DNA of 64,000 nt from Dyadobacter fermentans DSM 18053 (GTDB lineage Bacteria > Bacteroidota > Bacteroidia > Cytophagales > Spirosomataceae): assembly GCF_000023125.1 (NCBI RefSeq), contig NC_013037.1, positions 6,116,501-6,180,500 of the forward strand, read 5' to 3'. A program made the translations under genes and the position numbers. The notes beneath the pieces were generated by a model. It saw nothing but the letters and a program-made list of their open reading frames with translations, had not been told where the DNA came from and did not search any database. This document shows positions 7,983-16,199 of the stretch, piece after piece (the first letter of the stretch is position 1; the number at the start of each line of letters is the position of its first letter).

Positions 7983-8751
7983 CCTCGTTCAGGAATTCCA
8001 GCAGGGTGCTTACGAATACTTTCGGCTGTTCGGCCTGCACCCAGTGTCCTGCGCCCTCGATCGTTTTCAGTTGCGCATTCGGGAACAGGTCTAGAATTCC
8101 TTCCATATCTTCATCCAAAATATAATTCGAATCAGCCCCGCGCATGAACAATGCCGGGGTTTCTACCGGGCTTTCCGACGTGATCTGCCTGCCTACATTG
8201 GCCATATCGGTCGTGAGCAGCGGCAAATTAAAGCGCCACGCAAAGCCGCCTTCATCCTTTCTGTACAGGTTTTTAAGCAAAAACTGCCGCACGCCGGGCA
8301 ACGGTTCGTATTCGGCCAGTACTTCGTCCGCCTCGTTGCGGCTTTCGATGCGGTCGATCGGGATGGCATTCAGCCCTTTCAGGATTTTTGTGTGGTGGAT
8401 CGGGTAGGCTTTCGGGCCAATGTCCACCACCACCAGCCGTTCGAAAGTGCCCGGATAGGTAACAGCATATTCCATCACGGTTTTTCCGCCCATCGAATGT
8501 CCGATCAGGATCGGCGATCCGATGTTTTGCTGGTCGAGAAATTCCTTTAAATCGGCTGCCATGGTGGGGAAATCGAGCGGTGCCTCGTGCGGAGAGCGCC
8601 CATGATTGCGCTGGTCTACGAGGTAAACGCGGTAACCTTTTTCGGAAAGCGTTTTTCCGATCGTCAGCCAGTTGTCCAGAAAGCCGAAAACACCATGCAG
8701 GATGATGAGCGGCTTGCCGGTTTCTCCTATTTGTTTGAAGTTGAGTTGCAT
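7975..8751 (-). CDS. Alpha/beta-fold hydrolase (YbfF-type esterase)
   Basis: The 258-residue hydrolase has the catalytic triad Ser86 (GHSMGG, 84-89), Asp207 (MRGADSNYI) and His236 (GAGHWVQAEQP), and an oxyanion LHG at 18-20. The order and spacing, and the DQRNHGRS segment at 46-53, match the YbfF/PLDR family of small acyl-CoA or carboxyl esterases. No signal peptide is seen, so it is cytoplasmic. It is followed upstream by the long regulatory gap before the TonB-dependent receptor. Confidence 0.88.
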   Translation of the reverse strand: MQLNFKQIGETGKPLIILHGVFGFLDNWLTIGKTLSEKGYRVYLVDQRNHGRSPHEAPLDFPTMAADLKEFLDQQNIGSPILIGHSMGGKTVMEYAVTYPGTFERLVVVDIGPKAYPIHHTKILKGLNAIPIDRIESRNEADEVLAEYEPLPGVRQFLLKNLYRKDEGGFAWRFNLPLLTTDMANVGRQITSESPVETPALFMRGADSNYILDEDMEGILDLFPNAQLKTIEGAGHWVQAEQPKVFVSTLLEFLNEAI

Positions 8752-9208
8752 AACAATTTGAGACTATGGTAGATCCGCCTTCTCCGGGACGTGCCCGGCG
8801 CGCACTGCACAACGCATGGATAACAGCGCAAAGGTTGTAAGGAATTCCGGGAAGGTAAAAACACGGGCCTTTGAAAATTTAACTATTTGTTAAAAACCGG
8901 TTACCTGTGGTACAATAATTGCTGCCCGGTCTCACAGAAAAATATACTTTTTCCCCTCCGATCCGTCCCTCCCGGGTACTTGGCTAACCAAGCCGTTTCT
9001 TAACGATTTCTTAAAATAGAAAATATTGAAGTATTGGTACACTAATCTGCATTATTCCAATAAATCAACTAGTTACGAGTATTAGTATTGTATTTTAGTA
9101 GGATTTGGGATTTTGCTTGTGAATGTAAAATGCTATTATTTTGCACTAATTATTCATCCTCCATTGAATGGATCCGCTAGTTTTCTTACAAACCAAATCA
9201 CCAAATTT
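8752..9208. other. 457-base non-coding gap upstream of the TonB-dependent receptor
   Basis: I see no gene, tRNA or clear riboswitch. The left part (to about 8880) is moderately GC-rich leader sequence of the divergent hydrolase. The right part (8990-9208) is AT-rich and contains a candidate promoter (9112-9143). A small palindrome CTTGG-CTAA-CCAAG lies at about 8980-8993. Confidence 0.4.
9112..9143 (+). promoter_or_regulatory. Candidate promoter of the TonB-dependent receptor
   Basis: A -33 type TTTG at 9112-9115 is followed, 20 bases on, by TTATTTTG at 9136-9143, one mismatch from the Bacteroidota -7 consensus TAnnTTTG. Transcription would begin near 9150, giving a leader of about 60 bases before the ATG at 9209. 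Confidence 0.35.
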
Positions 9209-12200
9209 ATGAACGGGAAAAGTTTACTCTTCCGGGCTTTTGCGGCCACGTTACTACTCTGTTGTTTATTCGTCAGTCCCGAGTCGATGGGGCAGGTGAC
9301 CACTTCATCAATCAACGGTTTCATCACTGACGCGGCCGGTGAATTTCTGCCGGGCGCCACAGTCACTGCCGTGCACGAGCCTTCCGGTACCACCTACGGT
9401 ACCGTCACCACCGAAGCCGGCCGTTACACATTTCCTTCGGTCCGTATCGGCGGGCCTTACAAAGTCACCGTTTCTTACGTGGGCTTCTCGGAGCAAAGCA
9501 GAACGAATATTTTTGCCGAACTCGGACTTGCCGCGAGCGTTAATATCACGCTTCAAGAGGGCGGAACGCAGTTGGAGGAAGTATTGATTTCTTCCAGTGC
9601 CGGACAGATGTTCAACGGCGAGCGCACCGGCGCAGCTTCCTCGATCAACACCGAGCAGCTCCGCACTTTGCCTACGGTAACCCGGAGCATTTCCGACTTC
9701 ACCCGCCTGAGCCCGCAATCCAATGGCGGCAACAGCTTCGGCGGCCGCGACGGGCGCTACAACAACTTCCAGGTCGACGGTGCCAATTTCAACAACGGTT
9801 TCGGATTGAACGACAACCCGCTTCCGGGCGGAGGAGGTCTGTCGATCGACGCCATTGAGGAAATCCAGGTGAACATTGCCCCTTACGATGTGCGCCAGAG
9901 CGGTTTTTCCGGCGCAGGCATTAATGCCGTGACCCGCAGCGGTACCAACAAATTCACCGGTTCGGCATACGGTTTTTTCAATAATCAGGATTTACAGGGA
10001 AAGAAAGTAAATGGTGACGACATTACTCGTCCCGACGCGACAAGCCAGACACTCGGTTTCAGACTGGGCGGGCCGCTGATCAAGAATAAATTGTTTTTCT
10101 TCGTCAATGCGGAACATATCAAGAAGACCGGCTCGGGCGTGGGTGCGGTTAACCTGTGGAAAGCATCTGAAAACGGCGTTGCCGATCCCGACAGGAACAT
10201 TTCAAGAACCAGAAGGGCCGATCTCGAAGCAGTACGCAACCACCTGATCAACCAATGGGGATATGATCCGGGCGCTTACGAGAATTATGCAAACGATAAC
10301 AGCGAAAAAACCACTTCGTTCCTTGCCCGCATCGACTGGAACATTAATGCTAAAAACAAGCTGGCCGTACGTTACAACCAGGTTGAAAGCTCCGCTCCGT
10401 CGCTGGTGAATGCCAACTCGGGTGCAAACCCGCGTACGCCGTTCGAAACGGGCCGTGTGAGCTCGCTGTCGATGGCATTCGCAAACACGATGTACAATAC
10501 CAAAAACATCGTTCGCTCCATCACTGCGGAGTTAAATAGCGAACTGACCCCGCGCCTTTCCAACCAGTTCCTCGCTACATACAGCCGTATCCAGGCAACA
10601 CGCAGCTCCCCAAGCCGTGAATTCCCGATGATCGACATCGGCTTTGCCGGTGACAGCCTCAGAAACACGGGTGTTACGACCTATCAGAACTACATCAGCG
10701 CAGGTTACGAGCTGTTTACATACGGTAACGATGTTTTGAACGACAACTTCATCATCACCAACAACCTGAACTATGCAGTAGGCCGCCACAACTTTACAGC
10801 TGGCGCGAGCTTCGAAATGCAGAAATTCGGTAACCGCTACTTGCGTAACGGAACTTCCTATTACCGCTATGCTTCCGTGGAAGAGTTCCTTGCAACCGGA
10901 ACTCCCAACGAGGGAGCGCCATTGCAGTTTGCATTGACTTATCCTTACGAAGGTCAGGACCCATATGCGCCTGTTAAATACGGTCTGCCATCAATCTACA
11001 TCCAGGACAAGTTCGATATCTCAGACCGATTCACACTTACCGCGGGTATCCGTGCTGAAATGCCGGTATTCCTGAACAGCCTTACCCGCAATGCCTCGGT
11101 TGATACCCTGCAATTGCTTGGCGTAGGCGGCGGAATGAGAACTTACGATACAGGCTCATGGCCTAAAACACGCGTGATGCTTTCGCCGCGTGTCGGTTTC
11201 AGATGGGATGCCAAAGGGGATAATTCTCTTATCCTTCGCGGAGGAACGGGTATTTTCGCAGGCCGTGTGCCATTTGTGTGGCTTACCAACATGCCGTCTA
11301 ACCTCGGTGTGATCCAGAATACCGTTGAGCCTGGAAGCTATGCGGCTTCTGCTCCGTGGATCGGCGATATCCGTTTCCAGCCCGACAAGTACTACTGGTT
11401 GAACAACACTCCTGCAAGTGCGCAGAATGTGTTTATCAAAAACCCGCGTGCAGGTTTGCCTAGCACATTGGCATTGGTTGACGAGAACTTCAAAATGCCG
11501 CAAATCTGGCGGACGAGCTTTGGGGTAGATTACAAAATCCCGGGCACACCGTTCGCGATCACGGGTGATGTGATTTACACCAAAGACATTCAGGCAGTGT
11601 ACCAGTTCGGTGCAAACCGCAAGGCGCCTACCCAGCGGATGAATTACAGTGGCGACGACCGTGAGTTTTATCCCAACACGGGTGCTTACCAATATAACAG
11701 CAAGATCGGCGCGAACTCGGTGAGCGTTTTGACCAACACTACCAAAGGACATTCGATTAATGCGACGATTGGTTTGACAATGCAGGCAAGACGCGGATTC
11801 TACGGATCGCTTTACTACTCGCATACTTCGGCTAAGACTACCACCGACAACAACGGTTCTAATGCCAGCTCAGCATGGGGTGCAACGCCGAACATCAACA
11901 ACCCGAACGACCTGAGACTATACAGCTCCGATGGCGCACTTCCGCACCGTCTGATCGGTACGCTCTCTTACCGCATCGAATATGCGAACCACCTGGCATC
12001 GACATTCTCGCTGTATTATAACGGTGCAAATCAGGGCCGTCTTTCTTACACTTACAATGGTGACATGAATGGCGACGCGATCGGCGCGGATATCTTGTAC
12101 ATTCCGAGAAATGCTTCCGAGCTTACTTTTGCGAATTCAACCGTAAACGGTGTAACGTTCACAGCCGAGCAGCAACGCGATGCTTTCGAGGCATACATCA

Positions 12201-12586
12201 AAGGCAACTCATACCTGAACGAGAACCGCGGCAAATACGCAGCACGCAACGGGGATCTTATGCCTTGGCTCAACCGTTTCGACTTCAAATTCTTGCAGGA
12301 TATTTTCACCAACATCGGCAAATCGAAACATACGCTGCAACTCAGCGTGGACGTGATCAACGTCGGCAACCTGCTGAGCTCGAAGTGGGGCGTTCGCCAG
12401 GAAATCATTTCCGGTGCCAACATGCCGCTCCGCCGCGCGAGCGTGACGCCGGACGGTGTTCCAACCTTCACCATGAACGCGGTTCAGGTAGGTGGCAAAA
12501 CGGTATTGCCAACCAGCGTCTTCCGCGACATTACCACTACTTCCACTACATGGAGCATGCTGGTAGGGGTTCGGTACCTGTTTTAA
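9209..12586 (+). CDS. TonB-dependent receptor, Oar-like, with carboxypeptidase-regulatory domain
   Basis: The 1125-residue outer-membrane protein has a signal peptide (residues 1-29, cut near SMGQ), then a carboxypeptidase regulatory-like domain (about 33-115: INGFITDAAGEFLPGATV, then YVGFSEQS), a plug domain (about 125-245, with TRSISDFTRLSP and IEEIQVNIAPYDVRQSGF) and a long beta-barrel ending in the aromatic residue expected by the BAM machinery (RYLF). The plug resembles Oar of Myxococcus and related Cytophagales receptors rather than SusC. No SusD partner follows, which fits that class. The substrate cannot be told. The ATG at 9209 is chosen because the signal peptide follows directly. 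It stands alone and ends in a strong terminator. Confidence 0.9.
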   Translation: MNGKSLLFRAFAATLLLCCLFVSPESMGQVTTSSINGFITDAAGEFLPGATVTAVHEPSGTTYGTVTTEAGRYTFPSVRIGGPYKVTVSYVGFSEQSRTNIFAELGLAASVNITLQEGGTQLEEVLISSSAGQMFNGERTGAASSINTEQLRTLPTVTRSISDFTRLSPQSNGGNSFGGRDGRYNNFQVDGANFNNGFGLNDNPLPGGGGLSIDAIEEIQVNIAPYDVRQSGFSGAGINAVTRSGTNKFTGSAYGFFNNQDLQGKKVNGDDITRPDATSQTLGFRLGGPLIKNKLFFFVNAEHIKKTGSGVGAVNLWKASENGVADPDRNISRTRRADLEAVRNHLINQWGYDPGAYENYANDNSEKTTSFLARIDWNINAKNKLAVRYNQVESSAPSLVNANSGANPRTPFETGRVSSLSMAFANTMYNTKNIVRSITAELNSELTPRLSNQFLATYSRIQATRSSPSREFPMIDIGFAGDSLRNTGVTTYQNYISAGYELFTYGNDVLNDNFIITNNLNYAVGRHNFTAGASFEMQKFGNRYLRNGTSYYRYASVEEFLATGTPNEGAPLQFALTYPYEGQDPYAPVKYGLPSIYIQDKFDISDRFTLTAGIRAEMPVFLNSLTRNASVDTLQLLGVGGGMRTYDTGSWPKTRVMLSPRVGFRWDAKGDNSLILRGGTGIFAGRVPFVWLTNMPSNLGVIQNTVEPGSYAASAPWIGDIRFQPDKYYWLNNTPASAQNVFIKNPRAGLPSTLALVDENFKMPQIWRTSFGVDYKIPGTPFAITGDVIYTKDIQAVYQFGANRKAPTQRMNYSGDDREFYPNTGAYQYNSKIGANSVSVLTNTTKGHSINATIGLTMQARRGFYGSLYYSHTSAKTTTDNNGSNASSAWGATPNINNPNDLRLYSSDGALPHRLIGTLSYRIEYANHLASTFSLYYNGANQGRLSYTYNGDMNGDAIGADILYIPRNASELTFANSTVNGVTFTAEQQRDAFEAYIKGNSYLNENRGKYAARNGDLMPWLNRFDFKFLQDIFTNIGKSKHTLQLSVDVINVGNLLSSKWGVRQEIISGANMPLRRASVTPDGVPTFTMNAVQVGGKTVLPTSVFRDITTTSTTWSMLVGVRYLF

Positions 12587-12611
12587 GAATATACCAATCA
12601 GAAATGAGAAG

Positions 12612-12642
12612 AGGCGCCCAAATGACATTGGGCGCCTTTTTT
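12612..12642 (+). terminator. Rho-independent terminator of the TonB-dependent receptor
   Basis: A perfect 10-base stem (AGGCGCCCAA at 12612-12621 with TTGGGCGCCT at 12628-12637) and a 6-base loop are followed by a T run. It lies 26 bases after the stop codon. Confidence 0.9.
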
Positions 12643-12684
12643 ATGCGTCAAGATTTCTTCTTGATGGCAAGAAGGCCTTTCAGT

Positions 12685-13575
12685 TCAATCCTTCTTATAA
12701 AATATACTTTGTACCAGCACCGGGTTATCCGTACAGATAATGTCCGCACCGCCCGAATCCCAGATCTTTTGGTATAATGGCCTCGACTCGGTCGTTTGCA
12801 GGGTATCAATGCCGCCGTTCGTGCCGAAGGACGATGCGATGCTCATGTTGTGGATGCGCTGATAAAATGATTCTTCCTGCATATCGCGGGGCGTAAGCGC
12901 CACGAGCTGCTCCAACGGTAATCCCGATTGCTCGATGCTGTCGATGTTTTCCGCACTGCTGAATCCGAGGGCCAGCATCAATTGCGGCGCCAGCTTATGC
13001 GCGAGCTTAGCTTCTTCGAGCGAATAACATATCAGCACCGATTTGTAGAGGTTGCCCGTGCCCTGGAGCATTTGCACGGTCCGGGTAATGCTTGTTTCAG
13101 GCTTTTTATCGACGATCAGGACGATGTTTTTACCGGCCGACCAGTTGAGCACTTCCTGGAATGTCGGAATGCGGTGTTCCGTCATGGAGCCGTAGGGATC
13201 TTTCAGCCTCAGTTTGCTGACATCTTTCCACTTTTTTTTGCTTAATAATCCCTTGCCATTGGTTTTCAATGCCAGTTCGTCATCGTGGGAAATCACAAGC
13301 AGGCTGTCTGCCGTGGCGCGAACGTCGAATTCCAGCAGCACGCAGGGGACTTTGGAATAGGTGCGTTCGAAAGTGGCCATGCTGTTACCGGGGTAGGCAT
13401 CTTCCGTACCGCCCTGGTGCGCCATGATCAGCGGCGTGGCCCGTTGGCCGGGTTTGAGGTAGTTTTTCAGAGCCTCGGCGTCGGTGAACCGGCAATTGCC
13501 GGGCTGTGCCTGGCTAGTGTGTGCGAGGGCAGCCAGCAGCAATGCTGCGCAAATCTGCCTTGTGAAGTGCTTCAT
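12685..13575 (-). CDS. Secreted glycerophosphodiester phosphodiesterase-like protein
   Basis: The 296-residue protein has a signal peptide (1-23, ending TSQAQ) and a GDPD TIM-barrel. His53 sits in AHQGG (the family usually has HRG), Glu82 and Asp84 in LLEFDVR, His97 in SHDD, followed by RIPTFQEVLNW. These give the metal-binding and general acid-base set needed to cleave glycerophosphodiesters to glycerol 3-phosphate and an alcohol. The exchange of Arg for Gln in the first motif is unusual. It lies 3 bases downstream of the patatin gene on the same strand, so a joint phospholipid-degrading unit is likely. Confidence 0.85.
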   Translation of the reverse strand: MKHFTRQICAALLLAALAHTSQAQPGNCRFTDAEALKNYLKPGQRATPLIMAHQGGTEDAYPGNSMATFERTYSKVPCVLLEFDVRATADSLLVISHDDELALKTNGKGLLSKKKWKDVSKLRLKDPYGSMTEHRIPTFQEVLNWSAGKNIVLIVDKKPETSITRTVQMLQGTGNLYKSVLICYSLEEAKLAHKLAPQLMLALGFSSAENIDSIEQSGLPLEQLVALTPRDMQEESFYQRIHNMSIASSFGTNGGIDTLQTTESRPLYQKIWDSGGADIICTDNPVLVQSIFYKKD

Positions 13576-13578
13576 GAC

Positions 13579-14577
13579 TTATGTTGCGTTGTTTGGTTCG
13601 CTGTGGACGGGCCCGTGCCTGGCGGCGTCGCGCACCGCGGCTCCATTCACGGCCGGTTCCGTGATCGCGGATTCTCCGCCATCTTTCGCTTTCAAAATCG
13701 ATTCCACCCCGGCGCGGTAACCTTCGATGATCAGCCGCGAAATGTCTTCCGAATTGAAATGCTGCAAATCGAGGAAAAGTGGCGTGGAGGGCCGCACGAC
13801 GGTGAGTTTCATGGGCTTGCCGCGTAGGTTGGAGCGATCCACATACGATTCCGCCCATTGGATATTATTGTTCACGATCTGGTTCACGGTAATGTCGCGC
13901 ACACGTTCGATGAGCGTGATCAGGTTGCGCGTATTGATGCCCTCGGGCTGGTAGAGCAGGGGAGAATGGCAGCCGATCAGGACAATTTCCGTCGCGCCGT
14001 CTTCGATCGCCTCGCGGATCGGCGCCACTTCGCGCAGGCCGCCGTCGAGGTAAAGCTGGCTACCGATCTCCACAGCCGGCATAAGCATGGGTATCGACGA
14101 GCTGGCGTACACAAAATCCACATAATGTGGGTCTTGTGACGGCACATATTTCATTTCACCGGTTTCGATATTCACCGCCCCGGCCTTCACTTTCACGGGC
14201 GTGTCGCGCAGATAATCGTCGTTCAGGTGCTTGCGGATGAGCAAATGCAGCGGCGAGGGGTCCACAATGCCGTCGAAGCGGCTCATTAACGTGTTCATAC
14301 CCAGCATCACGCGCGAGCGCAATTTGGAAATATCCTGCGGTTGTGTGATATTTTTAATCCAGAATTCCAGCAGCTTGCGGCCGGCGAGCGGCCAGTCAAT
14401 TTTGCCGTTTTCGGCCTGCTGCTTTCCGGTTTCATTTGCAAGAAATGTGGCATTCAATGCGCCTACCGAAATCCCGTACACCATTTCAGGCTCGAAGCCA
14501 TTTTCCAGAACAGCCTGGATCACACCTACCTGAAACGCTCCTTTCATAGACCCTCCTCCGAGGACGAGTGCTTTCAT
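13579..14577 (-). CDS. Patatin-like phospholipase
   Basis: The 332-residue protein has the patatin Ser-Asp dyad. The start reads MKALVLGGGSMKGAFQVG with the oxyanion GGGxxKG loop (Lys replaces the more common Arg), then GISVG at 35-39 with the nucleophile Ser37, and DGG at 178-180 with Asp178. Patatins hydrolyse acyl groups from phospholipids. No signal peptide is visible. The ATG at 14577 is preferred to the TTG at 14661 because the family begins right before the first strand. It is co-directional with the GDPD gene, which could complete deacylation by cleaving the head group. Confidence 0.87.
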   Translation of the reverse strand: MKALVLGGGSMKGAFQVGVIQAVLENGFEPEMVYGISVGALNATFLANETGKQQAENGKIDWPLAGRKLLEFWIKNITQPQDISKLRSRVMLGMNTLMSRFDGIVDPSPLHLLIRKHLNDDYLRDTPVKVKAGAVNIETGEMKYVPSQDPHYVDFVYASSSIPMLMPAVEIGSQLYLDGGLREVAPIREAIEDGATEIVLIGCHSPLLYQPEGINTRNLITLIERVRDITVNQIVNNNIQWAESYVDRSNLRGKPMKLTVVRPSTPLFLDLQHFNSEDISRLIIEGYRAGVESILKAKDGGESAITEPAVNGAAVRDAARHGPVHSEPNNAT

Positions 14578-14813
14578 ATCTACCGGTTTACGTGGTTTAG
14601 TTTGAACTTCGGCACGTGGCCGTCGCCGACCGGGTGTTTGAGAACCCCGGCCTTTTCTCAATTCTAAACATTTTCGGTTTAAAATTGATGTAAACAGAAG
14701 ATTTTATTCCAAATTTGAAGATCAGAGTTCAGAGGGTTAAACGAACATATTTACAAACTCATGCCCCTGTTCGCGTCCTTTTATTATCAGGAGGGAGCTT
14801 TGAGCCCTCGTAC

Positions 14814-15794
14814 ATGAATATGACCCTTTCAATAAAGGAAATCCAGGCTCCTATTGCGGATGAAATGAAAGCTTTCGAGCAGAAGTTTCGCCAGTTTATG
14901 AAAAGCGAAGTAATGCTTTTGGACCAGATCATGAACTATATCGTCAGGCGCAAAGGCAAGCAGCTTCGCCCGATGTTCGTGTTTCTTTCGGCGGGAGTCT
15001 GCGGAAATATCTCCGAATCAACCTATCGCGGCGGCGCGATGATCGAGCTTTTGCACACCGCCACCCTCGTGCACGACGACGTGGTGGACGATTCCAATTA
15101 CCGTCGCGGCTTTTTCTCAGTAAATGCATTATGGAAAAATAAAATTGCGGTGCTTGTGGGCGATTACCTGCTGTCACGCGGGCTGCTGCTTTCGGTTGAC
15201 CACGAGGAGTTCAAAATCCTGAAAATCGTTTCCACGGCCGTCCGCGAGCTCAGCGAAGGCGAGCTTTTGCAAATTGAAAAAGCCCGCAGGCTGGATATTA
15301 ATGAAGAAGTATACTACGAAATCATCCGCCAGAAAACGGCATCGCTCATTGCCTCCTGCTGCGCGGTAGGCGCCAGTTCGGTAGGGGCGGCCAAGGAAGT
15401 GGTGGACAAAATGCACGCATTCGGAGAAAAAGTAGGCATGGCGTTCCAAATCAAAGACGATCTATTCGACTACGGCGAGGACGAGATCGGCAAGCCGCTC
15501 GGCATCGACATCAAGGAAAAGAAAATGACGCTCCCCCTCATTTACGCGCTTAACCACGCGCCCTGGCTCGAAAAACGCCGCATTATCAACATCATCCGCA
15601 ACGAAAGCCATAAGCCCAACAAAGTAAGCGAGGTAATCGCATTCGTAAAAGACTCCGGCGGACTGCGTTACGCGCAGGAGGTAATGGAGCGATATGTCAA
15701 AGAAGCACTGGCACTCCTGAACGAATTCGCCGACTCACCCCACCGAAGGTCGCTCGAACAGCTCGTTCAGTATACGATCGAGCGGAGCAAGTAG
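14814..15794 (+). CDS. Polyprenyl diphosphate synthase (trans-type)
   Basis: The 326-residue enzyme has both aspartate-rich motifs of trans-prenyltransferases: DDVVD at 88-92 and DDLFD at 215-219, plus GKQLRPMF at 48-55. It elongates allylic diphosphates with isopentenyl diphosphate, probably to the side chain of menaquinone (octa- or heptaprenyl). The start at ATG 14814 (MNMTLS) is used; upstream frame residues look non-coding. No co-directional neighbour exists. The exact chain length cannot be read from the sequence with confidence. Confidence 0.9.
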   Translation: MNMTLSIKEIQAPIADEMKAFEQKFRQFMKSEVMLLDQIMNYIVRRKGKQLRPMFVFLSAGVCGNISESTYRGGAMIELLHTATLVHDDVVDDSNYRRGFFSVNALWKNKIAVLVGDYLLSRGLLLSVDHEEFKILKIVSTAVRELSEGELLQIEKARRLDINEEVYYEIIRQKTASLIASCCAVGASSVGAAKEVVDKMHAFGEKVGMAFQIKDDLFDYGEDEIGKPLGIDIKEKKMTLPLIYALNHAPWLEKRRIINIIRNESHKPNKVSEVIAFVKDSGGLRYAQEVMERYVKEALALLNEFADSPHRRSLEQLVQYTIERSK

Positions 15795-15872
15795 GAATGG
15801 GGGAATGAGCCGCCGTGGAACGGGGAAAGAGTGCGTGAGCCGCCGTGGAATCGGATGATTCAATCGCGTAGC

Positions 15873-16020
15873 GATGTAATATCGGTAGCAAATGATGGCC
15901 GTGTGTTTTCAAAATCCCGTGAGGGATGCAACAACAATAATGACAGCAGGAGCATTGTTGTTACATGCCTAACGGCATTTGAACTTCATTTGCGACGGTT
16001 TGCTACCAATATTGCATACC
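15873..16020. repeat. REP-like nested palindromic element
   Basis: Two inverted repeats are nested. The outer arms are 15873-15892 (GATGTAATATCGGTAGCAAA) and 15999-16017 (TTTGCTACCAATATTGCAT). The inner arms are 15923-15938 (GGGATGCAACAACAAT) and 15954-15969 (ATTGTTGTTACATGCC). Flanking bases CGTGAGGGATG and CCTAACGGCATTT (the latter occurs twice, near 15968 and 16019) resemble the REP sequences mobilised by IS200/IS605-type RAYT transposases in Bacteroidota genomes. No transposase gene is in the window. Confidence 0.65.
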
Positions 16021-16149
16021 TAACGGCATTTATCTCACACAATTCCCACACATCCGCTCAGTCATTCAGATTCAATCACTCCCACTCTGCGGCGGCTCAT
16101 TGATCGTTCAAATTACTTCTGACAGAAAATATATAAGTAAGTATAATAA

Positions 16150-16175
16150 CATAACTATTTTTTTAGTTATGTTTG
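16150..16175 (+). promoter_or_regulatory. Promoter -7 element with overlapping inverted repeat
   Basis: A perfect 8-base inverted repeat, CATAACTA at 16150-16157 and TAGTTATG at 16164-16171 around six T, overlaps an exact Bacteroidota -7 box TATGTTTG at 16168-16175. It sits 24 bases before the start of the LRR gene, so it could act as an operator. Confidence 0.5.
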
Positions 16176-16199
16176 CGTACTCACTTAATGCTGCCTGTC

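Larger units (their letters stand above)
15795..16199. other. 405-base non-coding gap with repeats and promoter
   Basis: No gene is visible. The gap holds a 15-base direct repeat TGAGCCGCCGTGGAA (15806-15820 and 15836-15850, 30-base period), then a nested palindromic element (15873-16020) and a promoter with an overlapping inverted repeat (16150-16175), listed separately. Confidence 0.6.

Noticed and set aside
14578..14661. N-terminal extension of the patatin gene to a TTG
   Set aside because: The extra 28 residues are Arg/Pro-rich and precede the normal first strand of the patatin fold.
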